From: JAVBNH01 sp031551635
GTDB lineage: Bacteria; Bacillota; Clostridia; Oscillospirales; Acutalibacteraceae
Length of the DNA: 64,000 nt
Direction: 5' to 3'
Assembly: GCA_031551635.1 (NCBI GenBank)
Contig: JAVBNH010000006.1
Span: 23,308-87,307, forward strand
Made by a program: the position numbers and the translations under genes
Notes under the pieces: model-generated
Seen by the model: the letters and a program-made list of their open reading frames with translations, nothing else
What the model was told of the DNA's origin: nothing
Database searches by the model: none
In this document: positions 51,470 to 59,446 of the stretch, piece by piece
How positions within the stretch are numbered: the first letter of the stretch is position 1
How the letters are laid out: each line of letters begins with the position of its first letter

Positions 51470-53146
51470 TTAGAAATTAACAGCAATTTCAACTCCGGCG
51501 TTTACATCGTCAACAGCTATCCAAGTGATGTTGTTTTCGGTGAAATAGCCCTGAGCCATTGAGGTGAGGTCTGCCATCGAAGCAGCCTTTGTCAGCTCTG
51601 TGCCGGCGATTTTTACGCTTGCCGCTGTTTTATCGTTATAAATTCTGAAGAGCAGTGAGCGTTCGCTTGCGGTTGATTTAACGGTCATTTCTCCGCCGTC
51701 CTTGGTGTAGGAAAGCATTGTGCCGTCCTTGCCCTCTTCGTAGAGGCCAAATTTCTTCGAGCCGTCCTCGGGATAAATCATGACGGTTGTGTAATCAGCC
51801 GAAAGCTCGCTGCCGAAGCCGTTAGCGCCGTTGACAACATTCATCGGGACTATCGCGCCCTTGCGGATATAAGCCGGGAACTCGTCAAGCGGGGTCTCGA
51901 ACTTCTCTGTACCCTTGTCATAAACCTTTGACTCGTCAAACATGTAAATCCATTCGCCCTTCGGGAACTTAACTTCCCTCTCGACATCCGCCGTGAAATA
52001 AGGGGCGACAAGTATATCATTGCCGAGTAGATAGGTGTATTCGCCTATCTGGGGACGCATTGTCGGCTTTTCAATTTCGTAGGAATACGCCGCGCTGCTG
52101 TAAATATAAGGAATCATGGCTGTATGCAATTCAACGAATTTTCTGTAAATTTCAGTCGTCTCGTCGTCATACTTCCACGGCTCGTGGGTTCCGCCGCCGC
52201 CGTTTTCCATAATCGGGCAGAACGCGCCGAGCTGAGCCCATCTCAGGAATACATTCTTATCCGGCTCAAACTCGCGCCTGAAGCCGCCTATATCGGTGCC
52301 GTAGCTGACATAGTCAAACATTGTCGAGGAGAACATATTATTCAAGGTATGCTTCAAACCGTTCCAGTCATTGTCCTGGTCTCCGACCCAGCCCGCAAAG
52401 TTAACATCGCGGTTCGCGGAGGTAAGCGGCAAGCCGATTCGCGCGAGGAGGTCATCAACGGGTCTTGCCATAATAACCCTGTCGTTTCCGAGCTTTTCAC
52501 GGGTGTAATTAAAGAAATCATCATAGGTCTGGTCTTTATATTCTTTCCATGAAACTGTTTTGCCGTCATGACCTACAGCCGGGAACAGGAGCATCATGTA
52601 TGGATCTGTGCCGTCGACCTTCCAGCCGTCGATGCCCATATCAAGAACTCTGTCCATCTGTTTGTGCCACCAGTCAACTGCTTCGGGATTGGTATAGTCA
52701 ATAAAAGCGCCCTCGCCTGCCCACCATTTAACGATTTTGCCGTCGCTGAGGAAATAGCCGTTTTCTTTAGCTTCCTCAAAAATTTCCGCTTCTTTGTTAA
52801 TAACGCTTGTTGCCCACATGACAACCCTTACGTCCATGTCGTGGAAGTCCTCTACATATTCGGCAAGGTCGGGATACCTAGTCGGGTCAACATTATAAGT
52901 AGTCGGAAAGGTTGCCCAGGGGCGATCGATTATCATCGCGCCGACAGGTATATCAAGGTCGATATAGTCCTGAACAAGCTTCATAGCTGATTCCTGAGTC
53001 CCTTCATTTTCCCAGACCCAGTGCTTATGAACCCACTCCGGCCATATAGGAGCATCCAGCGTGGCGTCCGCACTCTGCCCTAGCGGGAAAATGTTCGCTG
53101 AGAGAAAAAGGAAGAAGGATACAATAATGTGTACAAATTTCATCAT
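51470..53146 (-). CDS. secreted GH31-family glycoside hydrolase
   Basis: 558 residues with a signal peptide (about 1-26). The TIM barrel begins at once (IDRPWATFPTTYNVDPTRYPDL). The nucleophile is Asp178 in GWKVDGTDP, and the acid/base is probably Asp256 in GWVGDQDNDW. The beta-sandwich domain after the barrel (about 380-558) is present, but the N-terminal galactose-mutarotase-like domain of most GH31 enzymes is missing. GGAG lies 7 nt before the ATG. Alpha-glucosidase or alpha-xylosidase type activity is likely; the linkage cannot be told. Confidence 0.88.
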   Translation of the reverse strand: MMKFVHIIVSFFLFLSANIFPLGQSADATLDAPIWPEWVHKHWVWENEGTQESAMKLVQDYIDLDIPVGAMIIDRPWATFPTTYNVDPTRYPDLAEYVEDFHDMDVRVVMWATSVINKEAEIFEEAKENGYFLSDGKIVKWWAGEGAFIDYTNPEAVDWWHKQMDRVLDMGIDGWKVDGTDPYMMLLFPAVGHDGKTVSWKEYKDQTYDDFFNYTREKLGNDRVIMARPVDDLLARIGLPLTSANRDVNFAGWVGDQDNDWNGLKHTLNNMFSSTMFDYVSYGTDIGGFRREFEPDKNVFLRWAQLGAFCPIMENGGGGTHEPWKYDDETTEIYRKFVELHTAMIPYIYSSAAYSYEIEKPTMRPQIGEYTYLLGNDILVAPYFTADVEREVKFPKGEWIYMFDESKVYDKGTEKFETPLDEFPAYIRKGAIVPMNVVNGANGFGSELSADYTTVMIYPEDGSKKFGLYEEGKDGTMLSYTKDGGEMTVKSTASERSLLFRIYNDKTAASVKIAGTELTKAASMADLTSMAQGYFTENNITWIAVDDVNAGVEIAVNF

Positions 53147-53240
53147 TTTAGATCTCCTCTTGTTTGTATTGGGATTGAAATAGCATGGTAGAATCCCTCC
53201 ATTTTATTGTATCGTATTCATATCGGCATGTCAAGTGTAA

Positions 53241-53275
53241 TTTAGATATTAGACTTTAGACATTAGATAGTAGAT
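53241..53275. repeat. heptad array, five NNTAGAY units
   Basis: TTTAGAT, ATTAGAC, TTTAGAC, ATTAGAT, AGTAGAT in 7-bp phase, in the 356-bp gap between GH31 and the hydrogenase operon. The rest of the gap is AT-rich and holds the operon promoter. Confidence 0.85.
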
Positions 53276-53450
53276 TTTGTTTCAGTACCATATTGTTGCT
53301 GTCAAAATAATAGCCCGAAAAGATTAAGAAAAATTTATTATTTATCGGTTAGTCTTAACTAATAGGTCAAAAGATACAAAATTTCGATTTTTTTTTCATA
53401 AAAAATTTTGTGACAACCTATAAATTACAATAGCTTTTTACGCCCCTTCA

Positions 53451-53459
53451 TGTTATACT
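53451..53459 (+). promoter_or_regulatory. extended -10 promoter of the hydrogenase operon
   Basis: TGTTATACT is an extended -10 element; the -35 region 17 bp upstream (TAGCTT) is poor. AGGAGG precedes the first gene. Confidence 0.5.
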
Positions 53460-53502
53460 TTACACAAGAAATTAATTTGACAATCTTAGGAGGAAAAACT
53501 TA

Positions 53503-54009
53503 ATGCTAAAAAAAATCAGCAATCTTCCGTTTAACGGAACACCTGAGCAAGCCGCTGAGCTCTCGGCAATCATTAATGAATGCAAGGGCAACAACAGCCT
53601 CTTGATGCATGTCATGCAGAAGGCTCAGGAAATTTACGGTTATCTTCCGTTTGAGGTTCAGTCGGCGATAGCTGACGGTATGGACATACCCCTCGAGAAG
53701 GTTTACGGCGTGTCGACTTTTTACGCCCAGTTTTCGCTCTCCCCAAAGGGTAAATACAACATTTCCGTCTGCCTTGGCACCGCTTGCTATGTCAAGGGCT
53801 CTCAGGAAATTCTCGACAAAATCTGCGAAAAGCTGAAAATCCAGCCGGATGAATGCACTGCGGACGGACGCTTTTCCATTGAGGCGTGCCGCTGTATCGG
53901 CGCGTGCGGACTTGCTCCGGTCATGATGATAAACGACGATGTCTACGGCAAGCTGCAGGTCTCGCAGATTGATTCCATTCTTGAAAAATATATGGAGGAA
54001 AAGAAATGA
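53503..54009 (+). CDS. hydC: hydrogenase NuoE-like [2Fe-2S] subunit
   Basis: A 168-residue thioredoxin-fold [2Fe-2S] protein (NuoE/HydC/HndA type). The four ligands lie in VCLGTACYVKG and ACRCIGACGLAP. LPFEVQSAIADGMDIPLEKVYGVSTFYAQF is the family's N-terminal block. It carries electrons between NADH/FMN in the B subunit and the hydrogenase. AGGAGG precedes the ATG; it overlaps the next gene by 4 bp. Confidence 0.94.
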   Translation: MLKKISNLPFNGTPEQAAELSAIINECKGNNSLLMHVMQKAQEIYGYLPFEVQSAIADGMDIPLEKVYGVSTFYAQFSLSPKGKYNISVCLGTACYVKGSQEILDKICEKLKIQPDECTADGRFSIEACRCIGACGLAPVMMINDDVYGKLQVSQIDSILEKYMEEKK

Positions 54010-54377
54010 TTAAGAATGTTTCTGACCTTAACGAAAGAAAAGAAGCCGCGGTAAATGCCGTCACAAAGGGTGAAAACGGCAAAGAGCTGACAAGGGTACT
54101 CGTCGGTATGGCTACCTGCGGAATGGCTGCAGGCGCGACTCCGGTCTATAATGCCATCGAAAAAACAGTTGCCGAGCTCTCGCTTGAGAACATATCAATT
54201 ATAAAAACCGGCTGCATAGGTATGTGCCAGCACGAGCCGATTGTTGAAATTCTCGCTCCCGGCAAGGAAAAGGTCACCTATGTTCAGGTGAACGCCGAAA
54301 AAGCGGAAGAAATAGTAAAAGAGCATCTCGCAAAGGGTAAAATCGTAGCCGAATATAATGTCGGCTCACTAATATAA
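54006..54377 (+). CDS. hydrogenase-associated (2Fe-2S) ferredoxin-like subunit
   Basis: A 123-residue [2Fe-2S] protein of the HndB type. Ligands are in MATCGMAAGA and TGCIGMCQHEPIVEI. It lies between the NuoE- and NuoF-like genes, as in four-gene hnd/hyd clusters of Clostridia. It probably adds an electron-transfer site to the bifurcating complex. Confidence 0.9.
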   Translation: MIKNVSDLNERKEAAVNAVTKGENGKELTRVLVGMATCGMAAGATPVYNAIEKTVAELSLENISIIKTGCIGMCQHEPIVEILAPGKEKVTYVQVNAEKAEEIVKEHLAKGKIVAEYNVGSLI

Positions 54378-54384
54378 GGAGGAT

Positions 54385-55926
54385 ATGTACATGCCGACCA
54401 ATGAGGTAAAAGTGGATGGTGTTAACACCTCCAAAATCACAAAGCTTGAAAATATTGATTTTTATAAAAAACAAAAAAGACTCGCTCTGCGCAATTGCGG
54501 AGTTATCGACCCCGAATCGATAGATGAGTATTTCGCCCGCGACGGCTATCAAGCTCTCGCAAAGGCTCTGACAAGCCTGAAACCTGAAGAGGTTATCCAG
54601 ATTCTCAAGGATTCCGGACTTCGCGGCAGAGGCGGCGGCGGTTTCCCGACTGGCATGAAGTGGGATTTCACCGCGAAAAACTCAGCCGATCAAAAATATG
54701 TCGTTTGCAACGCCGACGAGGGCGACCCGGGCGCGTTTATGGATCGCTCGGTGCTTGAGGGCGACCCGCACTGTATCGTTGAGGCAATGGCTATCTGCGG
54801 CTATGCGACTGGCGCGAGCGAAGGCTACATTTACATCCGCGCGGAATATCCCGTTGCGGTCAAGAGACTTGAAATCGCTATAAATGACGCCCGTGAAAAC
54901 GGACTTCTCGGCAAAAATATTTTTGGCTCCGGCTTTGATTTCGATTTATTTATCCGTCTAGGCGCGGGCGCTTTTGTCTGCGGCGAGGAGACTGCTCTAA
55001 TGACCTCAATCGAGGGCAACAGGGGCGAGCCCCGTCCGCGTCCTCCCTACCCGGCGGTCAAGGGACTTTTCGGCAAGCCGACAACTGAGAACAATGTCGA
55101 AACCTTCGCCAATGTACCCCAGATTATTCTTCACGGCGCGTCCTTCTTTAATTCAATGGGTACCGAAAAATCAAAGGGCACAAAGGTTTTCGCCTTGGGC
55201 GGAAAAATCAACAACACAGGTCTTGTTGAGATTCCCATGGGCACTTCACTGCGCGATATAATCGAGGAAATAGGCGGCGGAATACCGAACGGTAAAAAAT
55301 TTAAAGCCGCTCAGACAGGCGGCCCCAGCGGCGGCTGTATACCTGTTCAGCTCATCGACACAGCCATTGATTACGACAACCTCACTGCCATCGGCTGCAT
55401 GATGGGCAGCGGCGGACTTATCGTTATGGATGAGGACAACTGCATGGTCGATATCGCGAAATTCTTCCTTGATTTCACAGTTGACGAGTCCTGCGGCAAG
55501 TGCTCCCCCTGCCGTATCGGCACAAAGAGAATGCAGGAGATGCTCGAAAAAATCATAAGCGGTAAGGCGACACTTGCCGATATGGATAAGCTCGAGGCTC
55601 TCGCGCTTTACATAAAAGAAAACTCGCTTTGCGGTCTGGGGCAGACGGCTCCGAATCCGGTTCTTTCAACAATGAAGTTTTTCCGCGACGAATATGTTGC
55701 GCATGTTGTTGACAAAAAATGCCCCGCCGGCGCGTGCAAGGCTCTTCTGTGTTATTTCATCAACCCCGAAACCTGCATCGGCTGCGGACTTTGCAAAAAG
55801 GTCTGCCCGACAAACGCTATTTCCGGCGAGCTGAAGCAGCCACATGTTATTGATCAGGAAAAATGCATTAAGTGCGGCGCGTGTATGGACGCCTGCAAAC
55901 GCATCAAGGCTATCAGCAGAAAATAA
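54385..55926 (+). CDS. hydB: hydrogenase NuoF-like NADH/FMN-binding subunit
   Basis: 513 residues. The NADH and FMN sites are in LRGRGGGGFPTGMKW and CNADEGDPGAFMDR. The [4Fe-4S] site is ESCGKCSPCRIGTKRM, and the C-terminal ferredoxin domain has CIGCGLCKKVCP and CIKCGACMDACK. This is the bifurcation-competent HydB/HndC type. It starts 7 bp after the previous stop, with AAGGAGG upstream. Confidence 0.96.
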   Translation: MYMPTNEVKVDGVNTSKITKLENIDFYKKQKRLALRNCGVIDPESIDEYFARDGYQALAKALTSLKPEEVIQILKDSGLRGRGGGGFPTGMKWDFTAKNSADQKYVVCNADEGDPGAFMDRSVLEGDPHCIVEAMAICGYATGASEGYIYIRAEYPVAVKRLEIAINDARENGLLGKNIFGSGFDFDLFIRLGAGAFVCGEETALMTSIEGNRGEPRPRPPYPAVKGLFGKPTTENNVETFANVPQIILHGASFFNSMGTEKSKGTKVFALGGKINNTGLVEIPMGTSLRDIIEEIGGGIPNGKKFKAAQTGGPSGGCIPVQLIDTAIDYDNLTAIGCMMGSGGLIVMDEDNCMVDIAKFFLDFTVDESCGKCSPCRIGTKRMQEMLEKIISGKATLADMDKLEALALYIKENSLCGLGQTAPNPVLSTMKFFRDEYVAHVVDKKCPAGACKALLCYFINPETCIGCGLCKKVCPTNAISGELKQPHVIDQEKCIKCGACMDACKRIKAISRK

Positions 55927-56023
55927 GAATTATTGATTGATAAAATTTTCCGGAAAATATTTATCATTATTCGATGAAAAAAATGAAAGCTATTAAAGAA
56001 AGATTAAAAGGAGCCGTAAATTC

Positions 56024-57769
56024 ATGACAAATATGGTTAATATAAAAATTAACGGCAACGCCCTGAGCGTTCCTGCCGGCAGCACTATTCTTGAAGCGGC
56101 AAGGCAGTTCGGTATTGAGATTCCGACACTCTGCTACTTAAAGGAAATCAACGAAATCGGCGCTTGCAGAATCTGCTGTGTCGAGGTCAAGGGCGCGCGT
56201 TCACTCGTGACCGCCTGTGTTTTCCCCGTTAATGAGGGAATGGAAATATTCACAAACACCGAAAAAGTCCGCAAGAGCCGTAAAACCACTCTCGAGCTTA
56301 TTCTCTCAACTCATAACAAGCAGTGCCTCTCCTGCACAAGAAGCGGAAACTGCGAGTTGCAAAAGCTTTGTAAGGAATTCGGCGTTGAGGATGAGGATTA
56401 TTACAAGGGCTGCAACCCCGATTTCAACTTTGACGATTCCGCGGCTCATATGATTCGCGACAACAGCAAATGCATCCTCTGCCGCCGCTGCGTCGCAGCT
56501 TGCAATATGCAGGCTGTCAGCGTTATCGGCGCTAACGCCCGCGGCTTTGACACCCATATCAGCTCCGCTTATGACAAGGACCTCGCTGACGTGTCCTGCG
56601 TTTCCTGCGGTCAGTGCGTTGTCAACTGCCCTACCGGCGCCCTTCTTGAGAAGGATGATTCCGCGAAGGCTCTCGCTGCGATAAATGACCCCAGCAAATA
56701 TGTCATCGTCCACACCGCCCCCTCAATCCGCGTGACCCTCGGCGAGGCTTTCGGCATGCACCTAGGCACAAATGTCCAGGGCAAGATGGTCGCCGCGCTC
56801 AGGAGACTCGGTTTTGATAAGGTTTTCGATACCAATTTCGCCGCCGACCTGACTATAATGGAGGAAGCGAACGAGTTCCTCGAGAGAGTCAAGAACGGCG
56901 GAACACTGCCGATGATTTCCTCCTGCTCACCCGGCTGGATTAAATATTGCGAGCATTATTATCCCGACCAGCTCGACCATCTCTCAAGCTGTAAATCACC
57001 CCAGCAAATGTTCGGCGCGATCATTAAAACATGGTATGCCGAAAAAATGGGCTTAAATCCGAAAAATATCGTCTGCGTAGGCATTATGCCCTGTACAGCG
57101 AAAAAATTCGAGAGCCAGAGAGACCACCAGTCCGCTTCAGGCTTCCCGGATATCGACATCGCTCTGACCACAAGAGAGCTCGCGAGAATGATTGACACTG
57201 CGGGCATCTATTTCCCCAAGCTTCCGGACGAGGAATTTGACAATCCGCTGGGAGAAGCCAGCGGCGCGGCGGTAATCTTCGGAGCAACCGGCGGAGTTAT
57301 GGAAGCAGCGCTTAGAACTGCTGTCGAAAAACTCTCGGGCGAGGAGCTCAAGAACCTTGATTTCGCTGAGCTCAGAGGTACAAAGGGTATAAAAGAGGCA
57401 ACTCTTGACGTCGCGGGCATGAAAATAAAGGTCTGCGTAGCCAGTGGTCTGGCGAATGCGAAAATCATCATGGAAAAGGTCAAAAACGGCGAATGCGACT
57501 ACCACTTTATCGAAATTATGGGCTGTCCCGGCGGCTGCGTAAACGGCGGCGGTCAACCCATACAGCACGCGGTCGTGAGAAACTTCGTTGACCTCAAGGG
57601 CATCAGAGGCGCGGCGCTCTATGAAGCCGACAAGCACCTGCCGGTGAGAAAATCCCACGAAACCGAAGCAATCAAGATGATTTACAAGGATTTCCTCGGC
57701 GAACCAGGCAGCCACAAGGCTCATAAAATCCTCCACACAAAGTATGTCGCACGCCCGAAATATAAATAA
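56024..57769 (+). CDS. hydA: [FeFe] hydrogenase catalytic subunit
   Basis: 581 residues. An N-terminal [2Fe-2S] domain (Cys 37, 48, 51, 65) is followed by the His/Cys cluster (LSTHNKQCLSCTRSGNC) and two [4Fe-4S] clusters (CILCRRCVAAC, CVSCGQCVVNCP). The H-cluster motifs are L1 ISSCSPGW (Cys301), L2 MPCTAKKFE (Cys357) and L3 EIMGCPGGCVNGGGQ (Cys501, Cys505). The residue after Cys301 is Ser, where the proton-relay Cys of CpI-type enzymes lies. It makes or uses H2, probably NADH- and ferredoxin-dependent. Maturation genes hydEFG are not in the window. Confidence 0.96.
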   Translation: MTNMVNIKINGNALSVPAGSTILEAARQFGIEIPTLCYLKEINEIGACRICCVEVKGARSLVTACVFPVNEGMEIFTNTEKVRKSRKTTLELILSTHNKQCLSCTRSGNCELQKLCKEFGVEDEDYYKGCNPDFNFDDSAAHMIRDNSKCILCRRCVAACNMQAVSVIGANARGFDTHISSAYDKDLADVSCVSCGQCVVNCPTGALLEKDDSAKALAAINDPSKYVIVHTAPSIRVTLGEAFGMHLGTNVQGKMVAALRRLGFDKVFDTNFAADLTIMEEANEFLERVKNGGTLPMISSCSPGWIKYCEHYYPDQLDHLSSCKSPQQMFGAIIKTWYAEKMGLNPKNIVCVGIMPCTAKKFESQRDHQSASGFPDIDIALTTRELARMIDTAGIYFPKLPDEEFDNPLGEASGAAVIFGATGGVMEAALRTAVEKLSGEELKNLDFAELRGTKGIKEATLDVAGMKIKVCVASGLANAKIIMEKVKNGECDYHFIEIMGCPGGCVNGGGQPIQHAVVRNFVDLKGIRGAALYEADKHLPVRKSHETEAIKMIYKDFLGEPGSHKAHKILHTKYVARPKYK

Positions 57770-57783
57770 ACAATAAAAAAAGT

Positions 57784-57819
57784 AAAACCGCATTCAGAAA
57801 TTACTCCGGATGCGGTTTT
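57784..57819 (+). terminator. intrinsic terminator of the hydrogenase operon
   Basis: AAAACCGCAT and ATGCGGTTTT form a perfect 10-bp stem, followed by CTTATT. It lies about 15 bp after the hydA stop. Confidence 0.88.
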
Positions 57820-57844
57820 CTTATTAAAAAATGAGGTGCCTAAA

Positions 57845-58624
57845 TTGAAGGAAATTATCGCGGAAAAGCTTGCGGAGATAGAAAAAAGTGAAAATGTGCG
57901 CATAATCCACGCTGTGGAATCCGGCAGCCGCGCGTGGGGTTTCGCCTCACCGGATTCGGATTACGACGTGCGGTTTATTTACGCGCGTCCTACTGAGCAT
58001 TATCTGCGTCTTGAGAAAACCCGGGATGTCATAGAGTGGCAGCTTGACGAAACCTTAGACATAAATGGCTGGGATTTGCAAAAGGCGCTGAGGCTGCTGC
58101 ATACCTCGAATCCGACACTTTTTGAATGGAACAGCTCGCCCATTGTCTACAAAACCACTGATGAATGGTCGGAAATCCGCTCAGAAATAAATAGTTACTT
58201 TCTTGTTAAGTCCGGACTGTATCACTACCTGAGCACAGCGAACAGCAACTACCGCGAATTTCTCAAGGGCGAAACGGTCAAGCTGAAAAAGTATTTTTAT
58301 GTAATACGTCCGTTACTCGCCTGTAAATGGATTTTAGATAAAAAATGCCCGCCTCCAATGCTGTTTTCTACTTTAGTGGAACAAACACTGGAACGGGACA
58401 TGAAGCAGGTCATTGAAGAGCTGCTCACTCTCAAAATGAACACGCCTGAAATGGGTGAAGGCAGGCGTATTGACGTGCTGAACGATTATATTGATGTGAA
58501 CCTCGAGTCACTCAAGAAAGTAATCGATGCCCTCCCCCATGAGCACAAAGCGGACTGGGAAAAGCTGAACAGGCTGTTTTTGAGTGTGCTAACGTGGGTT
58601 TGGCTTGCCAAGCCCACAACCTAA
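57845..58624 (+). CDS. YcgL-type nucleotidyltransferase (COG3541), 3' end altered by an element
   Basis: About 259 residues. VESGSRAWGFASPDSDYDVRFIY is the nucleotidyltransferase GSxxxG...SDYD motif of the pol-beta superfamily; LLHTSNPTLFEWNSSPIVY follows the COG3541 pattern. Substrates are unknown; some relatives act in RNA repair. GAGG lies 8 nt before a TTG at 57845, preferred over the GTG at 57836. The last residues (after SVLTWV) and the stop codon come from a 73-bp element inserted at 58589, so the native C-terminus is replaced or shortened. Confidence 0.85.
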   Translation: MKEIIAEKLAEIEKSENVRIIHAVESGSRAWGFASPDSDYDVRFIYARPTEHYLRLEKTRDVIEWQLDETLDINGWDLQKALRLLHTSNPTLFEWNSSPIVYKTTDEWSEIRSEINSYFLVKSGLYHYLSTANSNYREFLKGETVKLKKYFYVIRPLLACKWILDKKCPPPMLFSTLVEQTLERDMKQVIEELLTLKMNTPEMGEGRRIDVLNDYIDVNLESLKKVIDALPHEHKADWEKLNRLFLSVLTWVWLAKPTT

Positions 58625-58665
58625 GTCGTGTTTTTTATTGAGCATTCAGCCCAATAAGGTACTAA
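58589..58665 (+). mobile_element. 73-bp CTAA hairpin element, copy 7
   Basis: CTAA flanks at 58589 and 58662. The hairpin GTGGGTTTGGC-tt-GCCAAGCCCAC lies in the coding 3' end of the nucleotidyltransferase gene and supplies its stop codon (TAA of ACCTAA). Confidence 0.92.
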
Positions 58666-58687
58666 AAAAGGGGAGAATTGCTTTAAT

Positions 58688-59275
58688 TTAAGTTAAAAGC
58701 TTCATATAAACAAGAAAATTAACACCGCTTTTTTTGTTGTTCTTTTCCTGTATACGCATAAATTCCGAAAAACCGAGCTTTTCATACAGCTTCACCGCGC
58801 CGGTGTTTGTATCGGCAACCTCCAAAACATATTCACTGTACGGCATTGTCGAAACAATATGGCTGATTATCGCTGTCGCGACTCCCCTTCCCCTGTATTC
58901 CGGTGAGGTCGCGACAAACTCCACCGTTCCCATACCTTCCGCGATTTCAAAGGGATACGGTTTATCCTCAAATTGCTTTTTCAAAATTGAATGCGTCACA
59001 GACCCTCTGATTATCCCAAGATATTTTCTCAATTGTGGCTTTTTAAGTTGGACACAGGCTGTTTTGCCGTCCGTACAGGCGGTGATTCCTGCGATTACGC
59101 CATTTTCTACCGCCACAAAAAACACCTCAAGGTTAAACATATGCTCAAAAGCTTTCGCCAGCTTTTCTTTGTCTTTTGAAAAAAATTTCAGCCACTGGTA
59201 AAATCCGTCCACAAATATTCTGCTTATCTGCAGCCGAGCATCCCCGACACAGTCACACGCTCTTAAAATTTCCAT
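58688..59275 (-). CDS. GNAT-family N-acetyltransferase
   Basis: 195 residues. The acetyl-CoA loop is VEFVATSPEYRGRGVATAIISHI (the RxxGxG/A motif), followed by YVLEVADTNTGAVKLYEKLGF, the classic GNAT motif B. The substrate is unknown. GGAGG lies 5 nt before the ATG at 59275, which fixes the start. It is flanked on both sides by 73-bp elements. Confidence 0.9.
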   Translation of the reverse strand: MEILRACDCVGDARLQISRIFVDGFYQWLKFFSKDKEKLAKAFEHMFNLEVFFVAVENGVIAGITACTDGKTACVQLKKPQLRKYLGIIRGSVTHSILKKQFEDKPYPFEIAEGMGTVEFVATSPEYRGRGVATAIISHIVSTMPYSEYVLEVADTNTGAVKLYEKLGFSEFMRIQEKNNKKSGVNFLVYMKLLT

Positions 59276-59312
59276 ATTGACCTCCAAAAAAATCCCTTAC
59301 AGTACAATAATA

Positions 59313-59390
59313 CTAACGTGGGCTTGGCATGCCAAGCCCACTACCCAAGTCTTGTGTTTTTATTGAGCTTTCAACCCACTAAGGTACTAT
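59313..59390 (+). mobile_element. 73-bp CTAA hairpin element, copy 8
   Basis: Left flank CTAA (59313-59316), right flank CTAT (59387-59390); one base longer than the others. Hairpin GTGGGCTTGGC-at-GCCAAGCCCAC. It lies between the GNAT and Cna-B genes. Confidence 0.88.
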
Positions 59391-59446
59391 AAAGGATTTA
59401 ATAAAACAACACACAATTTTGCTTTTGCAATTTTAATTTTTAAAGC

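Noticed and set aside
53405..53435. Possible Rex (redox) operator TTGTGA...TTACAA before the hydrogenase operon
   Set aside because: The half-sites are 11 bp apart instead of the usual short spacing and the match is partial.
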